From positions 622,633,348 through 622,697,347 of the forward strand of contig CM057342.1 in NCBI GenBank assembly GCA_030015575.1: a stretch of 64,000 bases of DNA. The letters are read 5' to 3'. This document shows, in pieces, positions 48,053-57,855 of this stretch. The position numbers and the translations under genes are program-made. This DNA comes from Agapanthus africanus. Taxonomy: Eukaryota; Streptophyta; Magnoliopsida; Asparagales; Amaryllidaceae. Each line of letters opens with the position of its first letter. Within the stretch, counting starts at the first letter, position 1. The notes beneath the pieces are model-generated. The model was not told the origin of the DNA and did not search any database. It saw nothing but the letters and a program-made list of their open reading frames with translations.

Positions 48053-49150
48053 TTCCGGAGGTGAAGCATCATCCCGGGGAGCATGATTCCCGGGGATCGG
48101 AGCGTCATTCTGATTCACGGAGCATAATTCCGGGGTCGGAGTATCCCTCGGGGAGCATGATTCCCGGGGATCGGAGCATCATTCCGATGAGCGGAGCATA
48201 ATTCCGGGGTCGGAGTATCCCTCGGGGAGCATGATTCCAGGGGATCGGAGCATCATTCCGATGAGCGGAGCATGATTCCAGGGATCGAAGCATCATTCCG
48301 ATGAGCGGAGCATCATTCCAGGGTTCGGAGCATCATTCCAAAGATCGTAGCATGATTCCAAGGATCGGAGCATCATTCCGAAGAGCGGAGCATAATTCCA
48401 GGATTCGGAGCATTATTCCGAAGAGTGGAGCAGGGTTCCACGGGATCGGAGCATCATTCCGATGAGCGGAGCATGATTCCAAGGATCGGAACATCATTCC
48501 GAAGAGCGGAGAGTCGGAGCATAATTCCAGGGTTCGAAGCATCATTCCAGGGATCGAAGCATGATTCCAAGGGATCGAAGCATCATTCCGAAGAGCGGAG
48601 CATGATTCCAGGATTCGGAGCATCATTCCGAAGAGCGGAGCATCATTCCGAAGAGCGGAGCATCATTCCAGGATTCGAAGCATCATTCCGAAGAGTGGAG
48701 AGTCGGAGCATCATTCCAATTTGCGGAGCATAATTCCAAGGTTCGGAGCATCATTCCAGGGATCGGAGCATGATTCCAAGGGATCGGAGCATCATTCCGA
48801 AGAGCGGAGCATGATTCCAGGATTCGGAGCATCATTCCGAAGAGCGGAGCATAATTCCAGGATTCGGAGCATCATTCTGAAGAGCGAAGCATCATTCTAG
48901 GATTCGAAGCATCATTCCGAAGAGCGGAGCATAATTCCAGGATTCGGAGTATCATTCCGAAGGGTGGAGCACGATTCCAACGATCAGAGCATCATTCCGA
49001 TGAGCGGAGCATGATTCCAGGGGATCAGAGATTCACTCCGATGGGTGGAGCATAATTCCAGGGATCGGAGCATGATTCCAAGGGATCGGAGCATCATTCC
49101 GAAGAGCGGAGCATGATTCCAGTATTCGGAGCATCATTCCGAAGAGCGGC
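48053..49150 (-). repeat. 20-bp tandem array (about 50 units) with 40-bp alternation
   Basis: Monomer CGGAGCATCATTCCGAAGAG alternates with CGGAGCATGATTCCAGGATT, very regular from about 48590 to 48960. Towards 48053-48240 longer variants (GGAGTATCCCTCGGGGAGCA) occur twice. Spurious reading frames on both strands are repeat artefacts. Confidence 0.93.
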
Positions 49151-49700
49151 AGACAATCTGACCGAAGCATAATTTCGATGCAGAGGTAGATTCCTAGGCG
49201 AAGTATAATTCCGACAAGGAAGGCAAATATTCCGAGGCGAAGCATTGACTTCGATACGGGGTACATTCTGAGACGGAGCATGATTCCGGCGCAGAGCTCG
49301 TTAGTTGACTTGATTCCGAGACGAAGCATAATTTCGACAGGGAAGGCAGGTACACCGAGGCAAAGCATCATTTCGACACTGGGTGCATTCTGAGACGAAG
49401 CATAATTCCGACACAGAGCTTGCTGGTTGACTTGATTCCGAGGTAGAGCATAATTCCGACGAGGAGGTCGTTAGTTGATTCCGAGCCGAAGCATAATTCC
49501 GACAGGGAAGGCAGGTACACCGAGGCGAAGCATCATTTCGACACGGGGTGCATTCTGAGACGAAGCATAATTCCGACGCATAGCTTGTTGGTTGACTTGA
49601 TTCCGGGGCGGTGCATAATTCCGGCAGGGAAGGTAGATATCCCGAAGCGAAGCATGATTTCGACACGGGGTAAATTCTGGGACGGAGCATGATTCCGCCG
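49151..49700 (-). repeat. Degenerate long-period array (about 124/164 bp)
   Basis: Block CGAAGCATAATTCCGACAGG-GAAGGCAGGTA recurs near 49199, 49323, 49487 and 49611, with spacers holding GACACGGGGTGCATTCTGAG and TTGGTTGACTTGATTCCG. The GAAGCATAATTCCG core is related to the 20-bp monomer next door, so the two arrays share an origin. Confidence 0.8.
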
Positions 49701-49736
49701 TAGAGGTTGTTGGTTTGATTTGATTTGATTTTTGTT

Positions 49737-50290
49737 GACATCAGCATCGCTACACTGGAATATAGTACCAGGAGCGAATCATCATTTGTCAAGAGAAGAT
49801 TTGGGAATTTTGGTTTTGGTTTGGCATCAGCACCGCTACACTGGAATATGGTACCAGGAGCGAATCATCATTTGCCACGGGACGACTTGGGAGAGATTGG
49901 AATCATTTTACGCCCGTGGATTGTATACGGTTTTGCAGGATGTATGATCCAGACCGTAGGGCCGGAAAAATTTCGAGATTTGGTTGGCGTCTGCATCGCT
50001 GCACTGGAATATGGTACCAGGAGCGACTCATCATTCTCCATTGGGGTATGGGATTTGGAATTTGGTTGGCGTCTGCATCGCTGCACTGGAATATGGTACC
50101 AGGAGCGACTCATCATTCGCTATTGGGGTATGGAATTTGGAATTTGGTTGGCGTTTGCATCGCTACACTGGAATATGGTACCAGGAGCGACTCATCATTC
50201 GCCATTTAGGGATTGGAATTTGGAATTTGGTTGGCGTCTGCATCGCTGAAATGGAATATGGTACCAGGAGCGACTCATCATTCGCCACTT
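49737..50290 (-). repeat. 80-bp tandem array (six to seven units)
   Basis: TGGAATATGGTACCAGGAGC recurs about every 80-90 bases (near 49754, 49844, 50007, 50087, 50167, 50250), with GCATCGCTGCACTGG and GACTCATCATTCGCCA. One isolated copy lies at about 50700-50740. It is open in all three plus frames because the period is not a multiple of three. Confidence 0.9.
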
Positions 50291-50352
50291 GGGGATTGGG
50301 GAGCGATGGCTTAGGAGACAGGTTTAGATCCCTATCGCCTAAGGCTTCTCAA

Positions 50353-50525
50353 TTTTATGGGCCGTGAGGGGCCCATAAAAGCATTTTCTCCCTACGAGTC
50401 AGAAGGATCCCGCAGGTGTATTTTCTCCTTAGGAGTCGTGAGGACTCCTAAGTGTGTTTTTCCTTTATGAGTCGTAAGGATCCTACAAAGGTTTGTTCTC
50501 CTCATACATCGTGAGGACACATGAG
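50353..50525 (-). repeat. Five-unit hairpin array, covarying stems
   Basis: Five units of 35-40 bp: variable arm, near-constant loop GTGAG/GTAAG/AGAAG, complementary arm, TTTTCTCC-like linker. Arms: 50353-50363/50370-50380 (11 bp perfect), 50393-50400/50406-50416, 50428-50437/50443-50452 (10 bp perfect), 50464-50473/50479-50489, 50501-50510/50516-50525. In minus-sense RNA unit 5 pairs over all 10 positions with three G-U pairs; units 2 and 4 pair with one mismatch and one bulge. Confidence 0.75.
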
Positions 50526-50828
50526 TGGGTCTTCTCAATGAAGCATAATTCCAAAGGCGGAGACCAGCCGCGTAACTTGTGATTGCGGTGGGGCATGGGT
50601 ATGCTGAGAATTATTTGAGCCCGTGGATTGTATACGGTAGTCAATTTGGGGATTAACCGTAGGGCCGAAGAATTTTGGGAAACTGGATTTTTGTTGGCGT
50701 CTGCATCACTGCACTGGAATATGGTACCATGAGCCACTCATCATTCGCCGTTGTTTTTTTTTTATTTTACCACGATTGCTCTATCATTTCATCTTTTCTT
50801 ATCGCGAAGTTCACGATTGCCCCTTTTA

Positions 50829-51000
50829 TTCGCGGTTGCCCCATCATTTCGGCTTTATTTCATCTTTATTTTACTCGCCGATTTTTATTGCGAGTTGCCC
50901 CATCATTTCGGCTTTATTTTTCATCTTTATTTTACTCGCTGATTTTTATTGCGAGTTGCCCCATCATTTCGGCTTTTCTTTATTTTTTCCTTTTATTTGC
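50829..51000 (-). repeat. 60-bp tandem array (three units)
   Basis: GCGAGTTGCCCCATCATTTC followed by GGCTTTATTT..TTTATTTTACTCGC, at about 50831, 50890 and 50951; the third is truncated into a T-rich run. Confidence 0.88.
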
Positions 51001-51039
51001 ACATTTTTTGTTTATTTACGTATACATATTTTTTTACAT

Positions 51040-51166
51040 TCCCAGTTTAACGACTTAGAGGTCGACTGTTCCCAGTTTAATGACGTGGTGGTCGATTGTT
51101 CCCAATTTAATGACGTGGTGGTCGATTGTTCCCAGTTTAATGACGTGGTGGTCGATTGTTTTCAGA
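51040..51166 (-). repeat. 30-bp tandem array (four units) at the end of gag
   Basis: Unit CCCAGTTTAATGACGTGGTG-GTCGATTGTT repeated four times head to tail; the first unit has drifted. The gag frame ends at 51137 inside the last unit, so the array provides the gag stop codon region. Confidence 0.93.
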
Positions 51167-51913
51167 GAGAGGCGGATATCTGAGAGAATCAGTTTCACGA
51201 AGAACTTCGGTCTCCATTTGTATGAAATTGGCGGTCGCAGCTGGACTGTTTGTTAACGCGCCTTTAGACAGTTCTATCTCTCCTGCCTTGTATTGTTTTT
51301 CGACCCAATCTTTGAAGACGAAGCATTCCTCAATGGCATGACCTATCACTCTATGATAGGGGCAGTATTTAGGGTCGTCGGTCCTATTCGCTTCCTGCGG
51401 TCTTTTTGACTCTGGCAGTTGTAGACCGTTCTTCAGGGCGTCTTTGAATATTTTACAGATTTTGTCCCTTCTGAAGGAATAGACATTATCCAGCTTCTCT
51501 TTCAATAGAGATTCTCCTCCCTCTCCGAACATTGGCTTCCGAGGCTGGTTGGCGCTAGGCCCGCTCATCCCTTGCTTTTTTCGGTTAGCCGAAGTGTTGA
51601 AAGATTCAGAATCATCGGAGTTTCCGCCTTTGCGATTATTGTCCTTTCGGTTTCTCCAGGACCTATTGTTATTTTGGGAATCCGAGGAGGACTCCTGTTT
51701 TGGGCGCTCCAGCATCTGAACTTTCCTGGTCAGCTCTTGGAATGTTTTCAGACCCGCGGTGCATAGGAATGGGGCCATCCAATTGTTGAGATTTCCGATG
51801 AGGAGACTGACAGATTGGTCCTGCTCTATCAGCGGTTCACATTTGACAGAGAGATTGCGCCATCGGGTTATAAAATCCGTGCTTCTTTCATTGTTCTTAG
51901 GCTTGGTCCTTAC
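51137..51913 (-). CDS. gag: Gag of Tat-like element, N-terminus cut by copia E
   Basis: Capsid-type protein fragment, open from the E junction: TKPKNNERSTDFITRWRNLS, CEPLIEQDQSVSLLIGNL, then MAPFLCTAGLKTFQELTRKV (51778). A basic, N/R/K/S-rich stretch follows, and then CPYHRVIGHAIEEC, a C-x2-H-x4-H-x4-C variant of the CCHC zinc knuckle, followed by FVFKDWVEKQYKAGEIEL. The RWRNLS and CPYH..GH..EEC..KD patterns are familiar from plant Tat/Athila-side gypsy gag. It ends RYPPLSENNRPPRH at 51137 in a 30-bp tandem array; no pol follows. The start codon lies beyond the E insertion. Confidence 0.8.
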   Translation of the reverse strand, partial: VRTKPKNNERSTDFITRWRNLSVKCEPLIEQDQSVSLLIGNLNNWMAPFLCTAGLKTFQELTRKVQMLERPKQESSSDSQNNNRSWRNRKDNNRKGGNSDDSESFNTSANRKKQGMSGPSANQPRKPMFGEGGESLLKEKLDNVYSFRRDKICKIFKDALKNGLQLPESKRPQEANRTDDPKYCPYHRVIGHAIEECFVFKDWVEKQYKAGEIELSKGALTNSPAATANFIQMETEVLRETDSLRYPPLSENNRPPRH

Positions 51914-54108
51914 TGTTAGTTATATGTATGCCCTAGAGGCCATTACTGTACATAGGATGTATATTGTAGTGGATGCTGGGACGTATATAGGGAGGACTTT
52001 CTTGCTCGACATGATAGTACGCTATCTGGTTGCACTTTACCTTAACGTGTATACTGATTGTCTCTCTGTTACATGTTGGTAAAGCCCTTAGGATGTGTGC
52101 TTGACTACCTGGACTATGATGCGGATCATACTAGTGGGGACATGGTAGTCCATAAGTACATCCTTCAAAGTCCCTAGTCGTGGGTGTATCGAGACGGGGC
52201 ATCGATATACCAGAGTAGACTAGCGTATACCTTCTCGACCCATACAGATGGGCGATGGATGATCCCATATCCATTGGTGTTTGACATCAGAGATGATATA
52301 CGGGTGCTCAGTAGAGACTGGGTACACTGGACGGACTCGCCGAGAACTCCCAGATGGTATTATACCTCACGTCAGATGGCAGTTCTCTGGTGACACTGGT
52401 ACAGAGTAGTCTGTTGACCCGAGATCGTCATAGAGTCTTGTATGGTTCCCACTGTGCTTTGATTTCCATCTTACCACGTCCAAGAGGGCGTGCAAAACGG
52501 TGGTTTTTGGGTACAGTCCCGAGTCACATGGAGGCAATGAGCGATAGGAGGGGATTCGTCTCTCCCGGTATAGGGGGTTGATGTTGCGCTGTGTTCGATT
52601 GGCTATAACAGGAAATCCGTGGCCAGGATTGCTGAGATTTACTGGTAAGTGTTACCAGTAGTTTCTCGAATTGTTATAGACCTCATATCGACACGACTTA
52701 TTGAGCTATTGGGGTCTGACGTTTACTACCCCTAGGCAAGATATGCGACATATCAGACGATCAGACCGGACTGTACGGTAGTGTTACTGGTCGGATTCAC
52801 TGGAGTGTGAGCGGGCTTGCTCGTCGATCTTCAGATCGCTCAATACCCGGGTGGCCATTACGTTTAGCAGACCGCTTGCGGCTTGTGGATGTTTGATATG
52901 ATCATCATCCGCTGCCGGCGTATTGACGAGTCTTTAGAGTCCTACACAGAGGTTTCCTGGCTCAAGCGAAACGAAATAGGAGCTCATATGAGATATGTGC
53001 GGGACCGAGAATGATACCAGTATGTGATACTGTATTCGATTCTCGCGATTTGTGACATTGATCGGTTATATGCGATATAGCCGGGTTATCGGATCAAGTG
53101 TTGATTCGATAAGTTGTTACTGTTGATATTAGTCGGTTATATGCGATATGACCGGATCGTTAAATCAAGTGTTGATTTAATGATTTAATGCATAATTATA
53201 TATTTGATATATTACTTTGCATTAACTAGTATCGGTTCACTTTAAATGGATTTTCTCACTCGGGTGTGCGCATTGCATATGCGATATGATTTTGTGCACT
53301 TGCTTGTATCATGTTTGATGATACATGCAATACTTGGTTAAATGTATGTTTAAACCATAGTTAGTTAATGGTTAAGGGTTTTAAATGATTTATTTATTGT
53401 TTTATTTATTTTTGGCAAAAGGAAAATGGTGGCTTTATTTATTTCTTTTATTGAAGTTTCTTGAACTTTTGAAAAGTCCACCATTTTTGTTTTATGCCAA
53501 ACCCTAACCACTCACTAACTTTGGTTAACTCTCTACAACTAACCATGGTTCACTTATGATAAGAATGGATTATTCTTTTCATTTTAAATAATTCTTATCA
53601 TAATATTCTTCTTCTTCTTCCTTCAACTCAAGAAGAAAACCTAAGGTCCATCAATGGTGATTGATGATTAAGAGTGAGAAATCCAATTCTAAAGTCTACC
53701 CACTTCCTATTTCTTCATCCTCTACCTCTTGCCAAGTAGTAGAGTGTGTTTCCTTCACAAGTTTTCATGACTTGGTGAAGGTGGAGCTTGATCTTTCGAT
53801 GCCTCGACGTAGATCATCTTCGGCATGGACATCGACGACCTAGCTTGCCCATTCTCCGACGAAGCCGACGCTAGAGCCCGGGAACTCATTTGTACAGCGG
53901 GGATACTTCGTTGCGGAGCTATGGAGGTGGAGAACCGGATCTACAAAGGTTGTATTTCCGTATCTCTTAGTTAAGTGTTAACTAGTTAGCTTTTTCGCTT
54001 AGTTTTCTAGAAAACGATCCGTAGTCGGGTCTCTCAGCACCCGTAAATTTTTATATTGGCATGTTCGATGCCTTGTGAGACCTCCATAGGGTGCCTAGGA
54101 ACCCTACA
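51914..54108 (+). repeat. 5' LTR of copia E
   Basis: 2195 bp, TGTTAGTTATATG...GGAACCCTACA, one base before the PBS. Uninterrupted, so it serves as reference for the split B LTR. Confidence 0.92.
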
Positions 54109-54109
54109 G

Positions 54110-54122
54110 TGGTATCAGAGCC
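54110..54122 (+). other. Primer-binding site of copia E
   Basis: TGGTATCAGAGCC, perfect iMet-type site. Confidence 0.92.
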
Positions 54123-57100
54123 TAGCTAGAGCCTTAGGCGAAGTCTAGACGGAATTTGAAGTCCGAACGAACCCGAAACCCAATTCCGATCATGCTCTCT
54201 GTCCAATTTTCAAAAACTGTGATTTTTCAATATTAAAAATATGCAGAAAATCAAGCAGGGTTTGTTATGAAATACTGTGAAAAATGGAGACCTAACTCCG
54301 TCATAACGGCACGGAACCGCGGCCTAAGCCCACGTGGCGCGGCGGTTCCGCGGCAACACTGTTGACTCGTTGACTCCTTTTTGCACAGTAATGTTTATAA
54401 TTAACCCCTGTGTTTTCTGGGTAATTTTAAAATATACTCTACAGTTGAGTGTTCTGGGGTTGCATTGGAAATAGAGGATTCGATCGGATTATCAAGTTTC
54501 GTCTATGTGGCTTTCCGGATAAATTTTAGAATATGTTAAAAAGTTCGACCGGATATAAATACCCAATTTTTCCCCTGTCGGGAAATTTCCAAGTGTTGGA
54601 TTTTTCCGTAGTTTAACGACGTTCTAAGTAGTGCAAGTAACGCGATGGACCCTCTAGAAGACAACAAACCTTAACTCGATTATGTGACCGTCTTGAACTG
54701 CCCTTTGAACCTTCGGGTTTGGGGCAGTACGGCGTGCCACATGTGAGGCGTTGGCTTGACCCTTCTACGGCTGGACCGTTGGTACTGAGGCACGAACTGA
54801 ATGTTGTTAGACTTATTTCATGTGTTGACCTGTATCGGGAAAACTTGGGTGTTCGATTGTTCGATCGGAAAGTTTAACATTTTCTGTTTATCTGGAATGT
54901 GATACAATAATTGGAATTCATAAATTGTTATGAGATAACGGAATGAATATTATAAACGTAGCAGTTTAGTCTCACTTGATCGGTTGCCACGGAATTTTGA
55001 TGTGATCAAAAGTCCGTCGCAATCACGTAGCGTACGCGGATACTCGCCGGGTAAACTTAATAGACAGCCTCACTCCATAGCCCCGACCAAGTGACTGTAG
55101 GAGAACCCCGTCGCCGAAAGCATCCGTTCGGGTGCTCGCGGTAGCGGTGTTCCGCCTTGGTGCACTTCGTCGACGGTATCGGGGGGTGCAGCCGCCTACT
55201 GAAGTTTGCGACGAGCATTCGATCAGGATGACGGGAATCTTGTTGAATTGCCCGACTTGATATTGAAAAGTGTTTTCGATAATGAGACTAAAATGCGGGG
55301 TTTATAATTGTTAGGCATGCGATGTCTAAGTAATTCATTTGGTCAGGCATGCGATGTCTGAGCTGGTTGCGGATTCCAACTGTTGTAGTTTTACACTTTC
55401 TTTTCTGTGACCGTAAGTGTAATATGTGATATCGCCGGTTTCGTTGCTATATGTCAACGACAATTGGGATGCGCATATTTACTTACGTTGATGACATGTG
55501 ATGTTATGTGTTGCTGGATATGTTATATTGGATCGTCGTGTTTGAATAGCCGGGGGTTTTTATGTGAGATGAGTGTTTTTCATTTTCATTCATGTAAAAA
55601 CTTGTATGTAATATTCTTTCATTGGGGCGCTTCCAGGTTGCGGAAGTAGTCACCGTTTGTATATTATTTACTTTTCTGTACTAGGATAGACCGAAGGAGG
55701 GGAGCACAAGTAACCGGGTTCTGGAGTCCAGTGGGAGACCAACTCGAGGAGTCGAGTCCGGGTCTCCTAACTCTAGAATTGGTAGGGTTGCTTGCCGCTC
55801 TCGTAGGGGTCTAGGGGTGTGGGTTTGGCTATTCATCACGACCGTGGAATCCGTGTTTTATACTGGCTCGTATTGAAAACACGGACGTCCTAGTATATCC
55901 AATATTTCATATGATTCTTCTGCTGCGATATCTGTGATGTGATCATGTGATGTTCTGTGATAGATACAGTATATAGTATATATGATATATTATATAGGCG
56001 TTACTTATGTTTTACACCCGCGCTAGCCCTGCCCTGCTCTGCCGTTAGTTACCTAACCTAACGGTGCACGAGAGGACATCGAGGCGAATGCGGATGGCAT
56101 AAGTGTACGTCGTATTTATCGGTGATGTTTAGGTATTTAAATGATGGGACTTCATTAATGTGATTAATGAAAATAAAAGAAACCTAAGATGTTGTAGAAT
56201 CGAATTTCAAAACAAAACAGGTAGCTACAGTTCTTGCTTTGCACAGCGGTATATGTGATATATCCTGCACCTTATTCGATGAGGAAAGGACCGAGATCCC
56301 TTCACCGAGAGTGACTCCTTTAGCAATAACTGGCAGATGCTACACACTCGGTTTGTCTTTTGATTGCTTTTAAGTGTTTTTGCTTTGCACAGTGATATAT
56401 ATGATATATCCCGCACCTCATTCGACGAGGAAAGGACCGATGATCCCTTCACCGGGAGTGACTCCTTTAGCAATACTGGAAAAGCCTCAAAAGCACTCCA
56501 TTTTAAAATCATTTGATTCTACAACGATATCAAGTTCATTACGCAATAGGTTTTCAGAAAAACCTGTCGTAGCCCTCCGTCATTTCAGATACATACTAGT
56601 TAGTATTCGTGCTGCGGTTGTTTGGCCTCCGTCAAGGCGTAGTGTACGGTAGCTAACTAGTGCTTATCTGCTAGCATATGATGCGATTGGATTAGGGTAT
56701 TCGTACGGCGTTGTTTGGCCTCCGTCAAGGGTCGTGCGGGTGGGTTTAATTCAATCAGGAAATGACGGGTTGAACTTGACTAGCGGACTATGGGTTGTTT
56801 GGCCTCCGTCAAGGTCATAGCGAGCTAGGGGCAAAATATTATCGGGAATTTCAGGTGTTGAAATTTGCAATGAGATTGCATACCTTCTATGAGATAGTTG
56901 GATCCCGATACCCGCTGCGAGTAAGAGTTACTCCTGGGAGAGTTTTATACATTACAATTAGCCGATCAAGTAGGTGTCTAGAAAGGTGTCAACGGGGTTA
57001 CGCCTCTGGGAAAACGAGGTTTACATTAATTAGGTTCGTGCGAAAGTACGGGGGACCTCCCTCAAAGTACCGACACTGGCCTGGCTGAAAGATTGGAGAA

Positions 57101-57235
57101 CTTGTAGTGTGTAATTAATCCCGGCTAGTCTTTCCTTTTAAGGTTTGAAGGAAGATTTGATAAAAAGCAGTGGGAGCCATCCAGATTAGATAAAATAATA
57201 ACCAATCTATTCTTGCTAGAGCGCACGCTGAGTGT
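54123..57235 (+). other. Long leader (5' UTR) of copia E
   Basis: About 3.1 kb, the longest of the four leaders visible here. It holds an extra stretch at about 54940-55330 without clear counterpart in A and B. The duplicated hairpin module lies near 56250-56320 and 56400-56470, the three mini-hairpins near 56613, 56712 and 56796 (UUGGC/GUCAA, loop CUCC). Short ORFs such as 55407-55649 and 56795-57088 have no motif. Confidence 0.7.
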
Positions 57236-57255
57236 TTTCTTCTCTCTCTCTCCAG
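57236..57255 (+). other. 3' splice-acceptor signature of copia E
   Basis: TTTCTTCTCTCTCTCTCTCC-type tract then AG at 57254-57255, then GTAGCGACC. Equivalent to B 41782. Confidence 0.55.
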
Positions 57256-57855
57256 GTAGCGACCATATCACGCCTTAATCAAGACAATAATACGGAATAT
57301 TGACTGAACCCGCTTGTTATACTGAGCTGGGGAACGTTGGTCCCGCTCCAACTTATAATTGTTATAAGACAGAGCAGGAAATTGGGGAATACCAGATTTT
57401 CCGTGCCGCCCAAACGAGGAGAGTGCATGATGATGCATCATCTTCGGGTGTGTTCATTACAGAGAACTGTTTCTCAGTATCCTCTACGTCCTGGGTATGT
57501 GATACCAGATCAGGATCCCAGATATGTAATCTGTTACATAGGGCTACAGAAAGGTAGAGAACTGAGAACGGGTGATAAGTTTCATGAGGCAGAAAACGGG
57601 GCAAGTGTTGCAGCCAAGTCTGTTGGTCACTGTCACCCTGTATTCCAAATACATTGATTCTGAACGAATGTTATTAGATACCGAACCTGATATACAAAAT
57701 CATATCTATCTCTTTATTAGTAAAGAAATGATAAAATTTTGTATTGTTGGATAATGTTTTGAACATTTCCTATATCAAAAGTTGATCGGTTCAGGCACGT
57801 TATCTAAAAGCATTGATGTTCTAAATCAAACTACAGTTCTTAAGTATACGGAACA
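57256..57855 (+). pseudogene. pol: Gag-less copia pol start of element E, truncated
   Basis: The gag-like start codon is ATA here (GACCATATCACG), as in A. The linker reads MTEPACYTELGNVGPAPTYN and then runs into protease with STSWVCDTRSGSQICN: DTR, not DTG, as in B. Frameshifts follow near 57550 and later; text resumes as IGSGTLSKSIDVLNQTT before the D LTR cuts it at 57856. Gag is missing with the same junction as in A and B. Confidence 0.85.

Larger units (their letters stand above)
46042..51913 (-). mobile_element. Tat-like gypsy derivative: LTR, tandem arrays, gag, no pol
   Basis: Minus-oriented. 3' LTR 46042-47960, PPT 47961-47978, then about 3.1 kb of consecutive unrelated tandem arrays, then gag (51137-51913, cut by copia E). 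No protease, RT, RNase H or integrase lies between gag and the LTR. The Tat group is inferred from the gag style and from the known tendency of Tat elements to carry tandem repeats before the 3' LTR. The 5' end should lie beyond 64000. It might be a gag-only non-autonomous element or an internal-deletion copy. Confidence 0.6.
51914..57855 (+). mobile_element. Copia element E, 5' LTR to protease region
   Basis: Plus-oriented copia element inserted in the Tat-like gag: LTR 51914-54108, PBS, leader of about 3.1 kb, splice-acceptor signature, gag-less pol start. Cut at 57855 by the LTR of copia D. Close relative of B (LTR start TGTTAGTTATATG and shared DTR protease change). Confidence 0.88.

Noticed and set aside
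48105..50367. Repeat-encoded frames such as 48333-48626, 49301-49792 and 49725-50249
   Set aside because: Open because array periods avoid stop codons; no start context, no domain, and several frames on both strands are open together.
51040..51166. 30-bp direct repeats resembling a CRISPR array
   Set aside because: Units are head to tail without spacers, the context is a plant retrotransposon, and no cas-like gene exists.
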